This document shows, piece after piece, positions 38,801-50,800 of a DNA stretch of 64,000 nt. The first letter of the stretch is position 1. Each line of letters begins with the position of its first letter. The stretch is from Paratinospora sagittata (taxonomy: Eukaryota > Streptophyta > Magnoliopsida > Ranunculales > Menispermaceae), in assembly GCA_035771175.1 (NCBI GenBank), contig CM069601.1, positions 5,284,501-5,348,500 on the forward strand. Direction: 5' to 3'. Under the pieces are notes generated by a model. That model was not told the DNA's origin. It saw nothing but the letters and a program-made list of their open reading frames with translations, and did not search any database. Position numbers and translations under genes: made by a program.

Positions 38801-41800
38801 ACTTGTACAAACCAGCAAAATCACGAACCATATTCATCCACAAAAGATTTCTAGGTTAAGATTAGACAGATGTAAATGAAAGCATAGCCTTAAGAGGAAC
38901 CTCAACCATAGTTGTAATAATACCAATATGAATTGATTAATCTTATGATTCACAATTTGATTCAAGGAAAAGCAATTCAAGTCCTCAACATGAATCTCAA
39001 TACTTTTGAGTCTCATAATAAATCCTAAGAACTTAGGTTGAATTTGACGATATCACAATTCAAGTCTAACAATTTCACAAGATTCTTACAAAAAGGTCAA
39101 AAATCATACAATGCATACCTTAGATTTCAAGGATAATGTATTTTATATTTATTGTGCCAATCTAAAAACTACGCAACTATTTTTTATTTATTAATTTATT
39201 TTGATAATTGAGGGTATTCGGGTATCCGGTCCCGACTAATCCCTTGGGCCCCTAGTTGCTCGAGCGGGAGACGCCCCTAGTGGCCAACGCTAGTGGAGAG
39301 TCGAACTCGTGACCTCGGCTTCCTGAGATGAGCGTCCCAAGCCACTCAACCAACCGAACGTTGGTTAAAAACTATGCAATTATTAAATAAAACTTTGAAA
39401 CATAACATGCTACCATAAAACAAGGGGGTACCTAGTGCACAAAGATTTCACCATGGAAGGGTATAAGGAATGGACGATGTACACAACCTTGCCCTTGTAC
39501 CGCAAGGAGACTATTTTTTGACTCAAACCTTCGAACTTGTGACCTCTAAGCCACAATGGAAAAACCTCTACAATTGTGCCATGCCCTACCCTTCAACATA
39601 TGACCATTTAACCTAGTTAGAAATTTTAAATGAACTAATCTTTATTAAGGATGAATTTTTCAATGATAAGAACATGTATGACATTAGTTTATCTCACCAT
39701 TAACTATCAACATAACCCCTTAATAAAGTAAAGAGGACTCAGTGGAGGGAGCAGATTTATGTAGCTAACCCCATATAGTTGAAGATGACTTTACTGAGTT
39801 GTTGAGAGTAAGTGTATCCTACTATTTTTTTTTATATTTTTTAAGAAAGTAGAGAGAAATAAAAATATTAATAATAAAATATTACAAAAAAGAGAGTCTC
39901 TAATTGGGAGGACAAGAAGTTCTGCCATAGGGCCCTGTGCAACCACTAAAGAATATTACTCTATCCTCTGGTCAACTCAATAATACTATACCCCTTTCCC
40001 TTTGATAATATACAAGGAAATTCCCAAGAAGAAGCTAAAAAGTGGGAGTTGTGCATTACGGTAATCCTCATAGAATATCCTACCATTCCTCCATCCATGT
40101 ACTCCAAACTATTGCAAAAAGTAAAAAACTATGATTCTCCATTAGTCCTTGATCTTCGGGGGAATGTTTCCATCCCTTGGATAAGAAAAAGGGTCCCTTC
40201 CGCTATTGACTCCATTAATGGTCATAGAAAGATGATCAGTCCACCTCTCCTGTGTCCTCTTGGTGAAGGCACAAACAACAACAATGAGTGATAAATAGTG
40301 GCCCCGAGAATCTTCTTTGAAGTATATCCGTCATGTTGAGCTCGTAATGGACGGTAAACCACCCCCAAAATCCTTATTTTGGATGGCACATGAGTTTTCC
40401 AAATGAAACTGTGAGAGTGGAAGCTAGGGTTGATGGGTTGGACAATGAGTTGAGCAAAGAATGATTTAGTGGAGAACGTTCTTAAAGGATAAAGAGTCCA
40501 AATGATTTTAGTATATTTTTACAAGAGATGCACACCTTTAAACTTGCCTCTAGGCCTACCGCTAATTTTATTCAACAAGACACCGATCTCATTGACCCGA
40601 CGTCTTCACATTTCACTAAAACTATCTTATGCATGAAAAAGTCGAGAAAGTCCCAAGACTCCCAACTTACAAGATCACAGGCTTTTGGGAAGTCAATTTT
40701 GAACATAATCTACTCCCTATCATTGGATTTGTAATCCTCGACCGCATCATTAGCAATGAAGGCAACATCCAAGCTATGCCTACCATGCACAAAAGCCATT
40801 TGAGAATCAACTATTGTGTGAAGGAGGAAATTCCTCAGTCTTAGGGAAAGAACCTTTGCAATGATCCTATAAAGAACGGAACTCTCTCATTTTTTATGAC
40901 CAAGAGAAAGACTTTGGAGTTGTTTGGGATAGTTCTTTCTTTTTAGCCTCCCTTTGGGTTAGTGCTTGTAAGCTTGCAAGGAGTTTTTCTTTGGGGGATT
41001 GGTTGAAGGGATGAAACCCTATTTTGGATAGTTTTGATCTTTAATTCAGGACTTAGGTCCAATTGTATATTCTTGTATAGATTATAGTTAATACAATTCT
41101 TTTTTGTTTCTAGTCAAACAAAATGATCCTATAGAGGCTTGTGATTAAGCTTATGGGTTTATAATTGTTTACCTTCCAAGAGCTTAGCTTCTTTAGAAGT
41201 AAGTAAATTTATGCATTGGTGCGTGCAACCATCAATAACTCCATTTTGAAAGAATTCATCCATGGCTTCCAAAAGACCACCTTTGATCACTCTGCTACAT
41301 CACTAATTGAAGGCTAGAAAGAATCCATTAGGACTTGAAGCCTCAGCCCCGTCACAAGCAAACTTTGCTTCGTCTTACACGAAGGGCCTTTCAACCAAGC
41401 TATCAGAAGGAGGGGACTAGCTTTCATTCAAATCCCCTAGAGTTGACTTCCTCTTGAGAGTTATAGGCCTAGAAGTGATTAACAATCTCCTTTTCAACAG
41501 TTCTTCATCTGCCAAAGTGCCATCCTCATTTTCAACTTTAGAAGTTTTGTTTTTAACTTTATGTAATTCATCATTTTGTGGAAAAAACTATAATTCTCAT
41601 AATCCCATCACCTTCTCTCAACAACGTTATGCTATTTTTTTTTTTGGAGAGCCACTTTTTCTTCTTTGATGCATAAAATGCCAAAGTCGTTAGCTCTTTT
41701 GTGGATTTGATCCATTTCCCTTGACTAGTTAGGGCCTCCTTCTTCCTTGTCAATATCTCTAATCACCTCCTCCAACTCATAGTACCAAATGGCAATGTGG

Positions 41801-44800
41801 TTGAAAAAACCTTTGTTCCTTCGCATGAAGTTTAGCTTCAAAGCATTTAATTTTTGTCTGAATCTATATCCTCCACAAAAGGTCTCAAGTTCGAGTGTGC
41901 AGGAGGGCAAACTGCGAGCGACCCGATTTCATGCAGAGTTGGCGATAGTTCTCGAGCTTGGGCATTACCTCGGGAGACCAATCTTAAGGTTGGTGTGGGA
42001 GATTAGTGGGTTCCCCCAAGGAGGACCCAACACCACTCAAGTTAGAAAGCATGGATGCTTTGCAATAAGCAGGTTTACTTTGTTTCTACTCAAAAATATA
42101 TATATCCTCCACACCCAATTAGTTGCAAATCCTCCCACCACTTGGAAAACTAATGTAGGAAATGTGCAAGGTTATAGAAATCTTAAAATCAAATTTTTTT
42201 TTTAGTTCTTTCTAAGTTAAATTAACTTGTTATTTGATAGAATTGGTTTTTTTTTTCTTTTTTTTTTCTAAAAAAATTACACAAACAAGAAAATGGAATG
42301 ATTTATTGCCAGGATGAATGAGATTTACACGAAAGTAAAGAATCGCCGACTTTCGAGTGGTTTATTGCACTCCTCACGTACAAGATGTTATTATAAAAGA
42401 ATCACAGTCGCCAATTCCCCTCAATCCCCTATTTATATCCCTTATACCACCGCTAAAAATGATGCCATTCCAACAGCAGCTCACTCACCCCCAGCACGTG
42501 CCCATCAATCTATTCTCCCACTTGTTTCACTTCCTACACCTTGCTCGTTGTCCTTCGCCTAACATAAGTAAAGCGCACCAGTGGCTTATCATTATTTTAG
42601 AGTAATTTCTATTTTGAGGTATGCCCACCGTTTTCTAATTTGTTTTATTTGCCTTTTCTAGTTTTTTTCTATTTAGATATTGTTTGTTCCTACTTTGGAG
42701 AAGTTTCTATTTTCGTTTGATGTAATTATAAAGTTTTTAAAAATGCCTAAATAGAGTTGTAATAGCTTTACAAAGTTGCTATTATATTATAGATAGCTTA
42801 GGAAACTTGTTTTCAAGTATTTTAGGAAGTTTCTAAGTTGTTTCCATGGGGTTATCTATATAAGGAGCTCCAATTATGAGTTTAATTCAGTCAAATATCA
42901 ATTCAATCATCAATTATCATTCTCTTTGAAAATAAATTTTCAGTTTCTACTTTCTAGTTCTTTATTTTTTAATTTTCTCTTGAACCCATTGTATCAAACA
43001 AGCTTCTACTACATTTAAAACCGAACCGCTAAAATCTAGACTGTCCATCTATTAATCCTCACATGTTCAAATTTGAAGGGGGAGAGGCCCTACTTCACAG
43101 GATCAGTGTCCAACAAAATCAACCACTAATCAGAAATTAATCTTATGCTTCTTGTCAAAAGGTTGAGAATTAGTCTTTTTGTCCTTTAATCAAAATTTGT
43201 CCTATTGAAAACAAATGGGGTGGTTGAGGAAGTTGGACCATGTGAAAGGAGGGTCTGTCAATGTGACTTCAAAAAATGATAGAGTCAAAGTCAACTATGC
43301 TTCTTGCCTCCTTGTACTTTTGAGCTTCTCACCAAGGTTCTTTACAACATTGAAATCCCCACGGTCCCCACATATGCACCAGTTTGGATTGCATAAGTTG
43401 CTAAGGCCTACAATCTCATCCCAAAACACCTTACTCTTCGGCTTATAGTAGGGCCATATATGCTTGTTAGACTCCAGTGACCTCGATTTTATCATTCTAT
43501 GAGGATAGAAATGGAAAAAACACTAATAAGAATCTAAAAGACTATAATTAATCTAACATAAAAACGGAGAAATCGCTAAAAAGTTTATCTCACTATTCAC
43601 GACTTGGTGAAATGTGGCATTGAACATGAACAACTATGAATTACGTATTTTTATTAATACTTTTCATTAATTTGATTATTTGATTAAGCTACAAATTAAT
43701 GACAATTCCATTCATGAACGAAATCATCCTAGAGAACTTTAACTTGGGCAAATGACTAATAGCAAATGTATATGCTAAACTCCATGACTATAATTCTTAA
43801 GTAAGATATTCACATGAAGAGTGGGCCTTGGTGCAACACTTGAGGTTCTTCCATTGTGACCTACAGGCATGGTTCAAAAATGTTCCGAAATTCGGCAAAC
43901 TTCCACGAATTTTTTCCCTTTTTTTTACGATCGAAGTGCGAAGTGGATGTAAAATAAAAAATGCAAAAATTCACCGAAATAATTCGATAAAATTCAACAA
44001 AATTCGATAAAATTTCTATTTTTCAATTCAAAAATGTCAAAAATCAATAAAATTCAACAAAATTAGATGAAATTCGACAGAGAAGTAAAAAATGTTATTT
44101 CATCAATAGAAAACAAAAAAATACCAATAATTATGTATTATTTTCAACTTCATCAACCAACATAGCAATATAAATTTTAAAAAATAATTTAACAACCTAA
44201 CAAATTATATAATTTATGAGATATGTTTTACCAAAAAGAGAAGATAAGAAGCAATAAATAAATAAAGTTTTTCTTTTTTTTAAAGAAACAAAGAAAAGAT
44301 TTTGTATATATGAATATATGAGACGAAAAACTATACACTTGGGCACCACCAAGGCCCCAAAACCAATAATTACACAAAATTACCCCCACCCTCGAAGCCA
44401 ATCCCCAAGAGCATCTTCTTTTCGTTAACTCTTATAAAACAAGATTAAAAAACAATACATTTAAGTAATAAACTAATAAATTAAACATGGTGGAATTCAA
44501 ACTAACAAAGTATATAGTCGAGAAGCAAGCCCACCACAAAATTAAATATCAAAACAAAGAAAAGGAATTAAGACCAAAAGCCACCATTTCAAACTCATCA
44601 ACCCACTTAACAAGATTGATTTTGTTAGGTCACTTATAGGTATTTTTATGTATTAAAAGTGTCTATTTATATTAGTTTTTAGCTTGTACTACAATAAATC
44701 TAAATATTTAAGCATATATGCAAAAATTCTCTAAACTTCTCCATGTCGAATTAAACTTCTCCGAATTAATTCCAATTTTCAAGTGACCAAAGTCAAGTCG

Positions 44801-47800
44801 AAATCAAATTTTCGATCCTTGCCTACAGGTCATAGGTTCAAATCTAAATACAACTTCTCTACGTGGAGAAAAGGCTACATACATCATTCCTTCCCCAAAC
44901 CCACAATGGCGGGAGCCTCGTGCATTGTGTTCGCCCTTTTCTCAAGTGCGATATGCATATATACATATATGTTTCTATTGTATAAGCGATTCTTACAATT
45001 CATAAATTCAAATCGTGATTCGATTCACCGAACTTTGAAATGATTCAATTCCAATTCATGGTCCTAGCACGCATGACCTCATCAATGGATGAATGGATTC
45101 CATTATATAGCTTGATTGCATGCTTCAATAAATATTATCATAAATTTTGAACTTAATAATAAGTGCTTGTCGTCCAAGAATCAAAAGGGAAAATTCTCAA
45201 GGAAAACCCTTTATTCATCCAATGGAATGTTTGAAGAGTCATTACTAATTTTATTCATCCAAGCATCTAACAACCTTCCCAATGCATTTTTTTTTTTACT
45301 TTTTTTGAAAAAAAAAAACTATATAGAATATATATTAATAATAAAAGAGGGATGAAAAACACAGGAAGCTCAAGAAATACTCACGAAAGCAACTAAGAAC
45401 TAGACATAGAACACGCCCACCCCCTACTCCACTTAGTAGTGTTGTAAACCTTTGAAAGTTTACTAGCCGCCACTCACAATGAAGCAAGCGCAAGAGAGCG
45501 ATCGATCCCAACACATTCATTAATGGGCTACAATTTTGGATAATTCCAACAATTCATTATCAAACTGCTCTTAGAGGGAGGTTTTTTCTTTCTCAAATGG
45601 ACAAGAAGATAATTCAAGCAAAAAGATAATCATCACCTCATCCCAAAGATATTAGTTTCTAAATTCATTTCTTATACATAATTGGAGTTAGTAAGCTTTT
45701 TATCTTCTAAAGCAGTGTACCTGTTCCAAAATGGTGACTAGGCATTCTCTTCTAAGGGAATATACTCATTCATCCATTGATGAGGTGACTAGGCATTCAG
45801 TTTAAAACAATTATATAACTAGTGAAAGACATGTCTTTCAATCTTATTCAAAAACAATTCCCTATAAAATTAGCTTTTGCACTAACAAATCACAAGTATA
45901 AACAATACCTAATGTAGGTATATAATATATATCTTCCTGAAAATGTCTTCAATCATGGACAATTATATGTAACTTTAACTAGAGAGATTAGTAGAAATAC
46001 AACAAAAGTTTTGGTAAAAAATGGAACTATTCTACATCATAACGGAATTATTTCAAAGAATGTTGTTCACAAAGATGTTTATTAACATGCACTAATCAAC
46101 TATCCTAATGAATATACTAAAAATCTCTGACTATTTTAAAGTCACACAATTGTACTATAACTCACATCTTATTTCTATATTAGTATGTTATAGTTTTTGT
46201 ATACAAAATCTACACTAATTTTATGTCTACAAAATCACTCCTTACTTTACTTCTTTATATTGCTGCAAATGATTTATATGATTTATTCACTATCATGTTC
46301 TTTTGGCATTTCATATTTATCTTTAAAATTTTCTTTATTGTAGTTTTCTTTTAAAAGAAATACTAACCTTTTTTTAACTCCGCCATTGATAAGGATCAAA
46401 CGTCTCAATGTCAGTCCCAAGCCCGAAAAAAGGAGAAGAGAAAAAGATCGAATATAATATAAATATACCATTATGTATTACCATTCCCCCAATGAAAAAA
46501 TAATATTTAAACTAAACCAACCCAATAACTCTAATTTATTCAAGATATTTAATTAAAATTATATGTCATAATAAATACAACAGTTTACTATGAATAAAGA
46601 AAGAGTGGAACTTCACATTGCATATTACCTTCAACATGTTAAAAGTTAAATTTATCAACATCAATCAAGTCTAGGTGTTAGAGAGGTAGAGGTTTTCTAT
46701 CATTGCAATGATGAACCATACGATTCAAAAGTTTGTTGTGAATGGCACATATGTGTAAATACTAATAGTTCAAAATCCATAAACTCATGGAATTTGACAT
46801 GTAATTTCTACTCATGGTAATTTAGCCCATATGGAAGTTCTAGACTATGATTGAATTTAGTAAGGATGATCTCCATTAATTTTTGTTGATGATGTTCTCT
46901 TCACCAAGGAGTTCATCATCCAAATTCAATTTATAACCCAATCAAATTGGTGTACAGTGGCATGCTAAAATATATCAAGGATATTTTAAATTTGGAGGTT
47001 GAAGCATTATACTAGTCAATATAACATACAACTATGTCTTTTTTTAAATCTTTTCAACAGGAATTATCTGAGTCACTTGAGCTGTAATACCCAAATCAAG
47101 AATCATAAGGTTCTACAATTATTGGGGTTCAAACATGGAATAATAAGATATGGGGATTTTATTGTTGGATCCTAATATATTTCCACTAAATAGAGTCATA
47201 AATCATTAGATTCATGGATTCTATTCAACATACATAAGATCATGCAGATAAGATAAAAAGCTGAGATTTGTAAGGCAATCCACATGTTTGCTTGCAGTTT
47301 CCTTGACATCAATTCCATCATTGCTTTTATCTTCTTTGTCTTTAGGACAGTCCCTCAACCTTCTATCAAGTGTACTTACTTTTTCTAAAGAAGATCCACA
47401 ACATTGAGACCAATTGGTCATAACTTAAAGAATTTGAGGTTTGCACAGTTATAGAGGTGGTAGTTTTTTAAAAAACTAGAAAAAATTACCGAGTTGCATT
47501 TGCTAGAACATGCACATTAAGATTTCAGGTGGTATTTTGAAAAAAAAAAAAAAAAAGTGGGGAAGTCCCATTAAACAAGTACTAAAACCCAATAAAGTGT
47601 ATAAGTTCAAATTCAAACAAACTAGATGGCATATGTTACATTCTCATCATCAAAAAGAGTTAGTATTAACAATTTTTTCCTAGTAATCACCATGATCATT
47701 TGCGTATCAAACCAACAATTTGAGAGTGAGGGACATTGGAAGCAAGAGGAGCAATCTAACACAAGAATATTCCATGCACCTGTGCTAAATAAACTTGATG

Positions 47801-50800
47801 AAAATCCATAGACCCAAAAGAAGACTCATTGCCAAAAGGCCCCATCAATTTATGACCCTCCGAAACAACATTAATGTCGCAACCACCATGCAGATTTTGG
47901 AGATGTTGTTTGCAAGAGGTAATGAAGGCGGAAAATGGTACAGGAACCTACAATAGAAGGTTACAAAATGATAAGATATAAATAATCCAACACAGGAACT
48001 TCATTGGATTCGAAAATTCAATCCATGAATGGCATGGGGTAATAAATAATCAATTACCATCTCATGGCCCCGAACATCACCATAGAAGATTGGTGCAGAC
48101 CTGGAAAGCATTGCCTCCACTATAGATGTTCCCATTCGTTCCTAAAATTTGCATACATGTACCAAAATTCTTGGTTAAGTCTTTAAAGGTTACATTAAGA
48201 GAGACGCTTCAATATATATATAAAAAAAAAAGTAGATTGATAATTTGAGTACAAATATGTTAATCCACCAATTCTTATTTCCATTCTCAATAATACAACA
48301 TTGGAGAATGCTTCTTTATCAGATATGCTTTCACCAACCAACATCATTTCTCTCTTGTTTTCATAGATTATCAAATTTGTGATTAAAACAATTCATGCTT
48401 TTTTAATATTTTGTTTTCTTCCACGGACAATGAAGTCGCTATTGAATGTACCTTCAAGATGGGTGCCCATATGAACAATGCTACGTTCCTGTTTTTCCTA
48501 TAAAAGCAACATTCAAGTCTAATTTCTTGATGTCTTCTATAAAATTTATCAGTCTTATGTATTTCCTTTCTCACCCTCCTAATGGGATTTGAAATGGGTG
48601 GATCAAACAACAAAGTATCAATAAATTTCCCTTTTTCTAATGGACTTAAATATATGTTCCATCAACTTTCAAAGATACTATTATTGTACTAGTTTACGGT
48701 AAAATTCCATTTGCTTACTTATTTTTGGAAGGAAATTGGGGTTGTTAGGGAAAATTCCTTTTTTTGGCTTCTCTTTGGGTCAGTGCTAGTAAGTTAGCAA
48801 GGGACTTTCCCTTGGAGGAGTGGTTGAGGGGATGAAAACCAATTTTGGATAGTTTTGATTTATAGATCCGAACTTCGGTCCGGGTGTTATATTCTTGTAT
48901 AGCACTTATAGTTAATACAATACAAATTCCGTTTCTTGTCAAAAAAAAAACTTATTTTTGGGAGTTATCATTGCATATAAAGGAAAATGAGAGCTCCAAT
49001 AGCACACTTGACTTTTAAACATGATTTCTACTCTAATATAGCATGTTGATAATTATCAACAGCATTTTACCTATGACCCTAGTGAATAGAAAAGAAAGGA
49101 AAGAAAAGGGGAGAAAGAGAGAGAGAGAGAACTCTAATCATAAATTTAAAAGTTTAACAAGCCACATGTATTTTTTTTCCAAAAATTTACATTGGGGTCT
49201 ACAAGAAAGTTTACAAACAATTTATATTATATGTTCATTGTTGGGTTTACTTAATCAAGCTCCATCTATGCCAAGCATATTTGGATACCATCGGATAAAA
49301 GAAGGTTGCATTAGGTAGATGACAGCTAGCGTAAAACTTTGTCAGCCATTCAAAATTTGGAAACACTGATAGCACAGTGTTACAGTGACGAGATAAAGAC
49401 TGTGGGTCATTGTTAGCCTAAAAAATACATTCGAAGAAGACAACATCAACAGCTTGGCACCAAAGTACCATCACCAAGCACTTGCCTGGGCTAGTAGGAA
49501 ATATTCAAAGGGCGGATAGCTCAAAGGTAATTGTCTACCTACTATTGAACCGAGCTATTGATAGCTTAGAAAACATGACTTTCACATAGAGATCAAGCAC
49601 ACTAAGCCAATGGTATCAACCTGGCCCATAGACATCTAGATGACAGTTGTAGAGCACTTATGCGAGACCGCCCCTTAACGTATAGCAAGGCACCATGTTA
49701 CCTGCCATGTGGCCATGGACCCTCAAGTATAAATACACCTTAGTCTCCAATAAACAGGTCGGTTATTAATTACCACAATTAATACACTTTTAATAAGTAG
49801 AGAACTTTGCTTTGACTTAAGCATCAGAAGGTCATAGGCTGGTACCATACCGATACTCCTCACGATAGTTATTCTTCTCTCTTTTGTCAACAGGTCTAAG
49901 GCTCCTAGTTTACAACTTTCTGGTAGATCCATATTCAGTTCCACTTTAGTTCAACTCACCCCTAATATTTGGTGTCGGTGAAATCTTGCTCCAACAAGAT
50001 CGAACTCGGTGGTAGATTCATATTCTTATTTTTTTCATTTTTTTCTTTATTTCCCAACCTAAAAGCACTGAAAATAGGGGTAATATATACATACACTAAA
50101 TTGTGATTTCATCAAAAATCTAAGCTATGAATAGGCCCTCCATGAAGCCATTCTTCACTCAACTCAAGCAGCACATTGAATCATTCTAGTCTTCTACATT
50201 CATTAATTGTGTTCTAGAATGTTGTTTGGCTTAGTTAGGATAATCCACTGCTTCTGTGATATAAGGTTGAGAAATCGAGAGAATGGTCCAATACGATCTA
50301 CATGGACAAGGTGTGCGCAAGTGAGGAGTCCGACACAATATCACAAAAAATTGAGTGTCAGAAAACCGATGTGCTGGTTGTCAGTCTAAACTTGTACTTT
50401 TACTTCCGATAGTGGATTTTATCTCCGGTATAGAAGATTTGTAATTTTTTAGCCTTAAAGTGTTTTCAACGTAAATATTTGTGCAAATGATGCTTATTTT
50501 TTGCTTCATTTTACATTCTCATTTGTCTGCATGTTGTTACTTATCTGAGCATTATTTTAATCAATCAGTGAAGACCTAATCACATTCACACCCACTAAGT
50601 CCATAATACCTATACAGTCTCCAAACTTTCATTTAGCATCAAAAGCATATACTACACTTATTACTTCATCCATGATGCAGCAAACTTCTACCAAATATTA
50701 TTTGTTTCAGTATTCAGCAGGCATTCCATAAGGACAATGAAATTGTGGACTAAAATAGTAAAATACTTGCTCCAGTTGATCATTGAAAAAAATATAAAAA

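Noticed and set aside
47221..47421. Lys/Asp-rich - strand frame in intron 4, considered as an extra JmjC exon
   Set aside because: Exons 4 and 5 already join in phase 0 and this frame has no fitting acceptor and ends in a stop.
49500..49560. tRNA-like tagctcaaaggta segment
   Set aside because: No B box or acceptor stem; it lies inside the Tat-like LTR.
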